Source: Blastocatellia bacterium (GTDB taxonomy: Bacteria > Acidobacteriota > Blastocatellia > Pyrinomonadales > Pyrinomonadaceae). From it: DNA of 18,888 nucleotides. Each line of letters begins with the position of its first letter. Positions within the stretch are counted from its first letter, which is position 1. The position numbers and the translations under genes were made by a program. The stretch covers positions 25,619 to 44,506 of the forward strand of contig DNNE01000163.1 of assembly GCA_003487805.1 (NCBI GenBank). Direction: 5' to 3'. The notes under the pieces are model-generated. The model ran no database searches. It was not told the DNA's origin and saw only the letters and a list, made by a program, of their open reading frames with translations. Shown one piece after another: positions 12,242 through 18,888 of this stretch.

Positions 12242-12862
12242 ATGTCAGCACCAGGCGTGCAATTGATTCCCTCATCTGAAGAGATCATGAAGATCCTGAC
12301 ACGCACCGCCGCGTTTCGTGAGGGGCATTTCGTATATCCGAACGGCAAACATACCGCGCATTATTTTCAGATGCCGCTCGCGTTTCGCTATTACGACACG
12401 GCGCGAGTCCTGGCAGTGGCGCTCAGCCGCAAGTTTCGCGTCGAACGGGATATCGCAAGTCAATTGCCAAAGATCTCCATCATCAGCCCCGCCTCAGGCG
12501 GAATTCCCGTCGCTTTCGGAGTCCGCGACGCTCTCAATGCTGAACAGATTTATTGGGCCGAGCAGGAAAACGGCAAACGCGCCTTCCGCCAGTACGTGAA
12601 TCAGGGCGAGATCAATCCCTGCATCATCGTCGACGACATCATTCGCAGCGGTCACGCAATCGAAGAGACAGTCGAGCTGGTGCGCGCCCTGGGGGCGCCG
12701 ATCATTGGTTGCGGCGCGATTGTCCGCTTTACCTCAGCACCGGATTCCATTGCCGGTGTCCCGATAAAATCGCTGGTGGAATTTGACGAGAAGTATTACG
12801 ACTCAGCCGAGGCGTGTACGGATTGCAAGAAAGGCGCGCCTGAAGAGCACGTGAGGTTTTAG
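12242..12862 (+). CDS. pyrE: Orotate phosphoribosyltransferase (PyrE-type)
   Basis: A type I phosphoribosyltransferase of 206 residues, expected to join orotate to PRPP giving OMP in pyrimidine synthesis. The PRPP-binding motif is CIIVDDIIRSGHAIEETVEL at about 127-146, with the diphosphate loop ISPASGGIPVAFGVRDAL at 80-97. The N-terminal ITRTAAFREGHFVYPNGKHTAHYFQ region has the OPRT substrate-loop pattern (a tolerant match, LTRTAAFREGHF). The C-terminal CTDCKKGAPEEHVRF tail, with CxxCKKG, is found in the group of OPRT-like enzymes that includes many thermophile and acidobacterial PyrE proteins. Start: ATG with AAGGAG 6 nt upstream. A different base specificity (another PRTase) is less likely but not excluded. 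Confidence 0.85.
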   Translation: MSAPGVQLIPSSEEIMKILTRTAAFREGHFVYPNGKHTAHYFQMPLAFRYYDTARVLAVALSRKFRVERDIASQLPKISIISPASGGIPVAFGVRDALNAEQIYWAEQENGKRAFRQYVNQGEINPCIIVDDIIRSGHAIEETVELVRALGAPIIGCGAIVRFTSAPDSIAGVPIKSLVEFDEKYYDSAEACTDCKKGAPEEHVRF

Positions 12863-12870
12863 CAATATTA

Positions 12871-12943
12871 GGCTTTCATCGGAAAGCCACGACACGCCGG
12901 CAGGCGCCTCTCATCGGCTATCCTTACGCGAGAGGCGAGCGCC
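12871..12943. repeat. Two hairpins in the pyrE/kinase convergent spacer
   Basis: GGCTTTC-ATCG-GAAAGCC (12871-12888) is a perfect 7-bp stem 9 bp after the pyrE stop. GGCGCCTCTC (12903-12912) pairs with GAGAGGCGAGCGCC (12930-12943) imperfectly. Neither is followed by a T-run on the plus strand, so they are weak terminator candidates; the second resembles a dispersed repeat. Confidence 0.45.
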
Positions 12944-12984
12944 CTTGGCGACGCGCACTGAGACTCACCCTCTGAACCTTACCT

Positions 12985-13008
12985 CGGCGAGCTAAGAACT
13001 CGCGCTAC
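12985..13008. repeat. GTAGCGC-family palindrome overlapping the kinase stop codon
   Basis: Read on the minus strand, AGTAGCGCGAGTTCTTAGCTCGCC has a GCGAG...CTCGC stem and the same GTAGCGC edge and TTAG core as the repeats at 842-863 and 6897-6954. The TAG (13005-13007) is the stop codon of the propeller kinase. Confidence 0.55.
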
Positions 13009-15704
13009 TTCTTTAATCCGGCAGTCCAGTTGAGCACTACGTTGATAGGAGTGTAAGCCCCTTCTTCAGCTACCGTGTTGACAAGAAAACGCTGACCATC
13101 GGAGGTAACCACGTACTGGTTGCCGGGGCGCTCTTCTCCCTTACTGATGCGAGTCCCAAAGAGTGCCTTGGGTGCGCCGTGCACAAAACCGGGCGCGTCG
13201 ATATTCACTTCAACGGCCGTGACCTTGCGGTCGCCACCAAGGAAGAACAACTCCTTTCCATCGCGCCGCCAGCGCGGCTGCGATCCGCCGCTCACCGAAA
13301 TCTGCCACTTGGCGCCTGAGGCAGGAAAGGTCTGAACATAGATCTCTTTTCTCCCTGACTCATCCGACTCGTAAGCGATCCAGCGGCCGTTGGGAGAGAA
13401 CATGCCCCGAGACTCGTTGTAGGGCGTTTGCAGAAAGGATTCCCACTTTTGATCACTAACTGATAAGACCCACAGATCCCACCTGGTCTTCGGATCAACT
13501 GTGCCGCAAAGGACGAAGCGCCCATCAGTGGACCAACTAGACGGAAGTTTCGCCAGAGATGACTTGTACAACGCATCTTCCTGGCCTGAGCCGTTCGCCA
13601 TCTTTTGGAAGAGGTTCGGCGCGCCGTCGCGCAGCGAAGCAAAAACAATTCGCTTCCCATCCGGAGACCAGACCGGCGTAAAATCGACTGCCGTATCAAA
13701 GGTGAAGCGTGACGGCGCGCCACTGTCCAGGTCCATCAGCCAAATGTCCACGTTACCCGTATCGGCATCCACTTGAAAAACAGACAGACGTTTGTCATCG
13801 GGAGACAGTGATAGATCGCTGTAATCTCCGGGCGCCCCAACCACCCCAAGCCTTTTGCCTTCGCGATCAAACCAGACCAATTCCGTCTTTCCCGCACCAA
13901 GACTCTGATAAGCCAACACACCCTGATCTGAAGCCGAAACGAGCGTTTGGTAAGTTAACCCGTCAACGCCAATCTGTTCCGCAACCGGAAACGGATCGCC
14001 AGACAGCTCAAGCCGATCGGCGTCAAACTTTTGCGCCATCAGCTTTGTGTCGCGACGAAAAAGCAGGTAACCGGGCTTCGCGTACAGGGCTGTGAAGTCC
14101 GTCGTCATGACAGGTTTCACTTCCCTCGAGTCGAGCGAACCGATGTTTACAAGACGAGTTCCGGCTCTCCTGCTTCCACCTGAAAGGAATAAGTAATGCC
14201 GACCATCGGGCAGGAATTGAGGGAACCACTGGGGATACTCCCCATTAGGTATATCAACTGAGTTCAAAGGCGTGAGTTCACCGCCAGAGGCTGAGATACG
14301 AAAGGTCGGGGCCGGAGGAGCGGGGGCGAAGAGGATCACATTTTCCTTGCTCCACGTGCCACCGCGCGGGACTGGCGCGTCGGCGAGCGTCACAGGTTGT
14401 CCACCAGCGATGTCGATCTTCTTCAGCTTGCCGCCGGCGAAGAATCCAATCTCGCGGCTAGTCGGCGACCAGAACGGCAACAATCCCCCCTCTGTACCGA
14501 CCAGGGCCTGGGCCGCCAGCGAATCGAGAGCCCGAAGGTAAAGCACCGTCCTCCCGGTCGCGTCGGTAACTACGAAGACGAGGTGAGTACCATCAGGCGA
14601 AACGGTAGGCGCCTGACCCGCAATTAGCGTCGCCTTTTCTGGCGGCAGAATGGAAACCCTCATCACTCGAGGGTCACTTGGCGATGGGCGCGCAAAATAA
14701 GTCCAGGCCAGGCCCAGCGCTAACAATACGAATACTCCGGCCACAACCCATCCCAGCCACGCCTTCGGAAACGGCCTGAGAATGCCGGAGGCTGTCTGAT
14801 TCTCCGCAACCACCACAGAAGTCAGCGTCTTCACCGATGAGTCAGAAGACGCAGTCAACGCTTCGAGCGCAAATCCCAGATCGTGCGCTGAATGAAACCG
14901 GTGCTCCGGCTTTTTTTCTAAACACCGTCGTACGATCTTGTCGAGTGCGGGGTTAATATTCGCGCTCGTTTCGGTGAGTTCCGGCGGGTCATCTTTAAGA
15001 ATGGCATTGAGACTTTCTACCGCCGAATCACGATTAAAAGCGCGCCGGCCTGACAACATTTCGTAAAGCACCGCACCGAAAGAAAAGATGTCGGAGCGAT
15101 GATCGATTGGTTGGCTACGCACCTGCTCAGGTGACATATAGCCCACAGTGCCCATCACCGTGCCGGGATCAGTGTGGACCTTGCGCGTCGGCACGTCGGT
15201 CTGTGCTTTGTTTCCATCAGCCGGCTCGACCAGTTTAGCCAGCCCGAAGTCGAGAATTTTGACGCGGTCGTTTCGGGTAATGAATAAATTGTCCGGCTTG
15301 ATATCCCGATGAACGATTCCCTTTTCGTGGGCCGCCGCCAGGCCGTGTGTAATCTGGACCCCAAATTCGATTGCTTTACGCGGCGACAACGCTGCGCCGG
15401 CAATTCGATCGCGCAACGACTCGCCTTCCAACAATTCCGAAACGACGTAAACCGTGCCGTCGTAAGTGTTCACGTCATAGACTGAGAGAATATTTGGATG
15501 ATTCAATGCGCCCGCAGCCTGCGCTTCCTGCTCAAAGCGGAGCAATCGCTCCTGGTCCTGTGAAAATGCCACGGGCAGGATCTTAATCGCCACATCGCGA
15601 TTCAACTTCTCGTCACGCGCGCGATACACCTCGCCCATTCCGCCCTCGCCGATCTGCGAGCGGATTTCGTAGCGGCCGAGTTTTGTGCCTGGTTCAATTG
15701 GCAT
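13005..15704 (-). CDS. Ser/Thr protein kinase with C-terminal TolB/WD40-like propeller
   Basis: A membrane-spanning eukaryotic-like kinase of 899 residues from the ATG at 15704 (MPIEPGTKLGRYEIRSQIGEGGMGEVYRARD). Kinase domain about 11-280: P-loop GEGGMGEV, ATP lysine in VAIK (about 41), catalytic HRDIKPDN (D134), metal-binding DFG (D152), activation segment ending GTVGYMSPEQ. One transmembrane helix follows (about 316-338, AWLGWVVAGVFVLLALGLAW). The outer half is a beta-propeller with repeated TolB/WD40-type blades (SPDGTHLVFVV, SPDDKRLSVFQ, WSPDGKRIVFASLRDG, WRRDGKELFFLGG). The propeller probably senses an extracytoplasmic ligand or protein. The frame is open upstream to 15794, but that leader overlaps efp and has no kinase-like sequence. 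It lies 73 bp after efp. Confidence 0.92.
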   Translation of the reverse strand: MPIEPGTKLGRYEIRSQIGEGGMGEVYRARDEKLNRDVAIKILPVAFSQDQERLLRFEQEAQAAGALNHPNILSVYDVNTYDGTVYVVSELLEGESLRDRIAGAALSPRKAIEFGVQITHGLAAAHEKGIVHRDIKPDNLFITRNDRVKILDFGLAKLVEPADGNKAQTDVPTRKVHTDPGTVMGTVGYMSPEQVRSQPIDHRSDIFSFGAVLYEMLSGRRAFNRDSAVESLNAILKDDPPELTETSANINPALDKIVRRCLEKKPEHRFHSAHDLGFALEALTASSDSSVKTLTSVVVAENQTASGILRPFPKAWLGWVVAGVFVLLALGLAWTYFARPSPSDPRVMRVSILPPEKATLIAGQAPTVSPDGTHLVFVVTDATGRTVLYLRALDSLAAQALVGTEGGLLPFWSPTSREIGFFAGGKLKKIDIAGGQPVTLADAPVPRGGTWSKENVILFAPAPPAPTFRISASGGELTPLNSVDIPNGEYPQWFPQFLPDGRHYLFLSGGSRRAGTRLVNIGSLDSREVKPVMTTDFTALYAKPGYLLFRRDTKLMAQKFDADRLELSGDPFPVAEQIGVDGLTYQTLVSASDQGVLAYQSLGAGKTELVWFDREGKRLGVVGAPGDYSDLSLSPDDKRLSVFQVDADTGNVDIWLMDLDSGAPSRFTFDTAVDFTPVWSPDGKRIVFASLRDGAPNLFQKMANGSGQEDALYKSSLAKLPSSWSTDGRFVLCGTVDPKTRWDLWVLSVSDQKWESFLQTPYNESRGMFSPNGRWIAYESDESGRKEIYVQTFPASGAKWQISVSGGSQPRWRRDGKELFFLGGDRKVTAVEVNIDAPGFVHGAPKALFGTRISKGEERPGNQYVVTSDGQRFLVNTVAEEGAYTPINVVLNWTAGLKK

Positions 15705-15777
15705 ATAAAACGTATCGAGTAATAAACGCGCGCTTGCGTCGGTGCAACAAGGGAGTGCGTTTGACGGGATGAGCCGG

Positions 15778-16350
15778 TTAAGCCCGGCCCGCAACTTCGC
15801 CCGTCTGGGTACTCACCCGCACGACTTCGCCTTCCTTAATGAAAAGCGGTACGCGCACCACGAGACCAGTTTCGAGCGTCGCTTGTTTGGTTGCGCCACC
15901 GGCGGCGGTGTCGCCGCGCAGACCCAGTTCCGTCGACGTGACCGTGAGTTCGACGTACTGAGGGAGTTGCAGCGAGACCGGCTCGCCGTTGTACTTCAAA
16001 ACCTGGAGCGACACCCCATCCTTGAGATAGCCCCGATCCGTGCCGACGTTTTCATTTGAGAAAACGAACTGCTCAAAGCTTTTCTCATCCATGAAGTGAC
16101 ATCCTTCGGCATCGTTGTAAAGAAACGACGCCGGTACTGTCTCGATGTCCGGCTCTTCAAACTTCTCACTCGAACGGAAACTCTTTTCCATGACAGCATT
16201 CGTCAACACGTGACGCAGACGGGTGCGCACCATAGTCGCGCCGCCGCGGGCCGTCGGCGAAGCAAAGAAAACGTCGAGGACGAGGTAAGGCTGTCCCTCA
16301 ACCGCGATCAGCAATTTACGTTTGAGTTCATTCGCTCCAATTAGCGCCAT
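15778..16350 (-). CDS. efp: Elongation factor P with YeiP/EfpL-type tip loop
   Basis: Binds between the P and E sites of the ribosome and rescues stalls at proline runs. The 190 residues form the three EF-P barrels: KOW-like (about 1-62), OB (66-125, with FLYNDAEGCHFMD and LQVLKYNGEPVSLQLPQYVEL) and the C-terminal OB ending GDTAAGGATKQATLETGLVVRVPLFIKEGEVVRVSTQTGEV, which is canonical EF-P. The tip loop is unusual: SPTARGGAT with Arg35 where the E. coli-type PGKGQA carries the modified Lys34, and one extra residue on each side. This is the loop of E. coli YeiP (EfpL), SPTARGAAT. The ATG start is fixed by the family N-terminus. It lies between two Ser/Thr kinase genes on the same strand. No EpmA, EarP or other modification enzyme is in the window. 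Confidence 0.93.
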   Translation of the reverse strand: MALIGANELKRKLLIAVEGQPYLVLDVFFASPTARGGATMVRTRLRHVLTNAVMEKSFRSSEKFEEPDIETVPASFLYNDAEGCHFMDEKSFEQFVFSNENVGTDRGYLKDGVSLQVLKYNGEPVSLQLPQYVELTVTSTELGLRGDTAAGGATKQATLETGLVVRVPLFIKEGEVVRVSTQTGEVAGRA

Positions 16351-16419
16351 AGTGTTTCACTTTTCCCAACCTGGTTTTTGATTGCTTCGAAAGCAAAAAA
16401 GTTTTGAGCTTTGTACTTA

Positions 16420-18888
16420 TCAAGGCTCGAGGCCAATGCGCCGCAACCGTTCAGCAAAGCGCGGATCAGAACGCAGCGGATCCCAAATCGGATTCACTTT
16501 GAGATAGATCATCGGGCCAAAGCGAAGGTCGATGGACTGGTCGAGCCACTTGAAGGCTTCATCTTTGTTGCCCAGACCCGCCTGCGTGGCCGCGAACCAA
16601 TGCGGTGAAACGTACCGATCTTTTGACCGTGCCAACAACTCATTCATCAGCTTTTGCGCTTCGGCCCTGCGCCCGCACGCCGCGTACTCCTGCGCGCGCC
16701 ATCCTAGTTGCTCGCTCACTGGCCCCATTTGTTCGGCTTTCATGGCTTCAGCGATACCTTCGTCACACCGGCCTTTTTGAATCAGCGCGCGGCCCATCAA
16801 AAAATGCGCGCGCACAAAGCTGGGATCCATATCAATGGCCTTCTGCAGTTGCGCAATTGCTTCGTCAGGCCGCCGCGCGAAATAGTAATACTCGCCGTGA
16901 TCAGTCTGGAAGAGGACCGAAAGCGGATCGATTGCCTCGGCCTTTTTTATTTCCGCGATTGCTTCTTCAGTTCGACCCGAAGAGATCAATAGATACGCAT
17001 AGCCGTGATGCGGCGTCGCGTAGTTTGGGTTTAGCTCGATGGCTCTCTTGTATTCTCGCTCCGCCCCGGCCCAGTCCCAGTCGTAATAAAGTTTGACGTA
17101 AGCCAGCGAAGTGTGGGCTTCGGACAACGAAATATCAATCTGGATGGCTTTGGTCGCCGCGTCTTTGGCCAGAGGGAAAGCATCTTGTGGTGAACGAATG
17201 CCCTGACTGCTCAGAAAGCTGTAGCAGTCGGCGAGTCCGGTGTAGGCAAGCGCGTAGTTTGGATCTTTTTCGATCGCCTGTCGGAAATAATCAATCGCTT
17301 TTTGATAGCTGTCTGCCGTCCGCTTGTTCCAGTAGAATCGGCCCTGCAAATAAAGCTGATACGCCTCGGCGTTAGCAGTGTAGTTCTTAGTGGCCCGTTG
17401 CTGTTCGCTGCTGGTCAACCTTTGCCGCAATTTTTCCAGGACGTCGCGCGTGATGTCGCTCTGCACTACGACCAGGTCGCTGAGTTTGCGATTGTACTGT
17501 TCGCCCCAGATTTGATTGCCGGTTCGCGCTTCCACCAACTCGAGGTTCAGAGTCAGATCGTCGCCGTGTTGAGACATGCGTCCCAACAGCACGGCCTGCA
17601 CGCCTAACTCTTTGCCTACCAGCTGAGGCTCGACGTCTTTGTCCTTGTAGCGAATGACCGAGCTACGGGACTTAACATTGAGATTTCGCAGTTGTGACAG
17701 ATTATTTATCAGGCTCTCGGTTAAGCCATCGCTCAAATACTCGGTGTCAGCATTGCCGCCGACATTTGCGAAAGGCAGGACAGCAATTGAATCGATCTCA
17801 GTCTTAGTGCTCCTGGCAGGCAGAAACAATGCGAAGCCAAATGCCAGGAGAATCAGGACAACCAGGCCGAGACCGATCGCAACTTTGTGCCGCTTAATTC
17901 CGGTCACCACTGATTCTGTGCTCAATGAGCCCGCGGATGGAACGGAAGGCGCGGCCGTTGAATCAGGCTGCTGACTGTTGGTGGCGACGCCGGCCGGCTC
18001 GTTTGGTTGACTGCGCGAGTATTGAGCGTCGGTCTTATCAAGTGCTGAGGCTGCCATTTCTCGCCGCAACTCTTTTAACTCGATCGCCACGTCTTTGATC
18101 GTTTGATACCGATCATCGGGATCCTTGGCCAGACACCGTCTAATTATTCTTTGCAAATCGGCCGGCGCGTCCGAACGTATTTCGCTAACCCGCGGCGGGG
18201 GTTCACGAATAATTTTGTTCAGGGTGTCGATCGCATCAACACCGGCGAAAGCTTTCTGGCCGGTGACCGCTTCGTAAAGCATGCAGCCGAACGAGAAGAT
18301 GTCCGATCGATGATCGATTTCACTTATCCTGCCCTGCGCCTGTTCTGGTGACATGTAACCGACTGTCCCCAGCACTGTCCCAGGTTGTGACTGTTGTTGC
18401 GGCATTATCGCCGTGGCCATGTCACTTGAAGTGCTCGAGAGTCTTTGCGTGTCGATCAATTTCGCCAGGCCAAAATCCAGAATCTTCGCGTGACCGTCGC
18501 GCGTGATCATTACATTGTCCGGCTTGAGATCGCGATGCACGATGCCGGCAGCATGAGCTTTAGCGAGTCCTTCAGCGACGTGTTGTAGATGGCGCAGGAG
18601 CTTCCGCAAATCGGTTTGACCGAAAATAGCCTCACGGAGAGTTTGGCCATCTACGAATTCCATCGCGATGAAGTTCGTGCCGTCGCTCTCGCCAATTTCG
18701 TAGATGTGCGCGATGTTCGGATGATTGAGCGCCGCCGCGGCCTGCGCCTCCTGTTTGAAACGCCGCATACGATCGCTGTTGGCGGCCACCTCCGGCGGCA
18801 AGACTTTGAGCGCGACTTTGCGATGAAGCTGCAGGTCTTCCGCCAGATACACCTCGCCCATTCCGCCTTCGCCAATCTTTGAGCGGAT
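16420..18888 (-). CDS. Ser/Thr protein kinase with TolB-like domain and TPRs, 5' truncated
   Basis: A large receptor-type kinase running off the right edge; nine codons (IRSKIGEGG) precede the first in-frame ATG, which is inside the glycine-rich loop, so the true start is outside. In the visible 822 residues: P-loop GEGGMGEV at the start, ATP lysine in VALK (about 28), HRDLKPDN (D120), DFG (D138), activation segment GTVGYMSPEQ, a Ser/Pro/Asn-rich juxtamembrane stretch, and a transmembrane helix at about 335-357 (AIGLGLVVLILLAFGFALFL). Outside lies a TolB-like N-terminal domain (SIAVLPFANVGGNADTEYLSDGLTESLINNLSQL, then GVQAVLLGRMSQ, QIWGEQYNR), then TPR repeats from about 505 to the end (AYQLYLQGRFYWNKR, ALAYTGLADCYSFL, YATPHHGYAYLLISSGR, FVRAHFLMGRALIQKGR). 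Such TPRs mediate protein contacts. The substrate is unknown. Confidence 0.93.
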   Translation of the reverse strand: MRSKIGEGGMGEVYLAEDLQLHRKVALKVLPPEVAANSDRMRRFKQEAQAAAALNHPNIAHIYEIGESDGTNFIAMEFVDGQTLREAIFGQTDLRKLLRHLQHVAEGLAKAHAAGIVHRDLKPDNVMITRDGHAKILDFGLAKLIDTQRLSSTSSDMATAIMPQQQSQPGTVLGTVGYMSPEQAQGRISEIDHRSDIFSFGCMLYEAVTGQKAFAGVDAIDTLNKIIREPPPRVSEIRSDAPADLQRIIRRCLAKDPDDRYQTIKDVAIELKELRREMAASALDKTDAQYSRSQPNEPAGVATNSQQPDSTAAPSVPSAGSLSTESVVTGIKRHKVAIGLGLVVLILLAFGFALFLPARSTKTEIDSIAVLPFANVGGNADTEYLSDGLTESLINNLSQLRNLNVKSRSSVIRYKDKDVEPQLVGKELGVQAVLLGRMSQHGDDLTLNLELVEARTGNQIWGEQYNRKLSDLVVVQSDITRDVLEKLRQRLTSSEQQRATKNYTANAEAYQLYLQGRFYWNKRTADSYQKAIDYFRQAIEKDPNYALAYTGLADCYSFLSSQGIRSPQDAFPLAKDAATKAIQIDISLSEAHTSLAYVKLYYDWDWAGAEREYKRAIELNPNYATPHHGYAYLLISSGRTEEAIAEIKKAEAIDPLSVLFQTDHGEYYYFARRPDEAIAQLQKAIDMDPSFVRAHFLMGRALIQKGRCDEGIAEAMKAEQMGPVSEQLGWRAQEYAACGRRAEAQKLMNELLARSKDRYVSPHWFAATQAGLGNKDEAFKWLDQSIDLRFGPMIYLKVNPIWDPLRSDPRFAERLRRIGLEP

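Noticed and set aside
12871..12888. Rho-independent terminator after pyrE
   Set aside because: The stem is perfect but short (7 bp) and is followed by ACGAC instead of a T-run; kept only as a hairpin.
15705..15794. Upstream extension of the propeller kinase overlapping efp by 17 bp
   Set aside because: The extra 30 residues have no kinase-like content, and the ATG at 15704 gives the usual MPIEPGTKLGRYEI opening of such kinases.

Overview
The window looks like ordinary chromosome from a mid-GC bacterium, most likely an acidobacterium of the Blastocatellia / Pyrinomonadaceae type. This is inferred from gene style, not from a marker gene. The pointers are large Ser/Thr kinases with C-terminal propeller or TPR sensor domains, an Asn/Ser/Lys-rich lipoprotein linker, paired DUF4870 proteins, a DUF4019 lipoprotein, frequent GTG/TTG starts, and many interspersed palindromic repeats between genes. 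There are no tRNA or rRNA genes, CRISPR array, phage genes or transposase.

Layout, left to right. 1-844: 3' part of a quinone oxidoreductase-like MDR dehydrogenase (+). 845-1054: a cluster of small palindromes. 1055-3558 (all -): a 3-hydroxyacyl-CoA dehydrogenase, a PilZ c-di-GMP-type protein, an enoyl-CoA hydratase and a 70-aa small protein; the first and third are consecutive beta-oxidation / butanoate-type steps. 3559-3821: divergent control region. 3822-4916: trxB (+). 4934-7201 (-): purS, purQ, a lipoprotein and a membrane-anchored DsbA-like protein, read in that order. 7349-8230 (+): tandem DUF4870 membrane proteins. 8343-9635 (-): purB. 9845-11581 (-): a 42-aa membrane peptide, a zinc-ribbon protein with a duplicated motif, and a DUF4019 lipoprotein. 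11635-12862 (+): a Nudix hydrolase and a PyrE-type phosphoribosyltransferase. 13005-18888 (-): kinase with TolB-like and TPR modules (cut by the window edge), elongation factor P, kinase with a beta-propeller.

Functional themes. Nucleotide synthesis is scattered across the window (purS/purQ, purB, pyrE) rather than gathered in one operon. Thiol redox is represented by trxB and the convergent DsbA-like gene. Signalling is represented by the two kinases and the PilZ protein.

The most notable observations are: (1) an elongation factor P with a canonical body but a tip loop of the YeiP/EfpL type (SPTARG); (2) an undescribed-looking zinc-ribbon protein carrying two copies of a 47-residue motif, with its ribosome-binding region inside a strong hairpin; (3) a palindromic repeat family beginning GTAGCGC that supplies the TAG stop codon of two unrelated genes and flanks purQ on both sides; (4) a nested inverted-repeat element that makes up nearly the whole leader of purB; and (5) a 42-codon membrane-peptide gene. 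I do not see a complete new defence, mobile or biosynthetic system.
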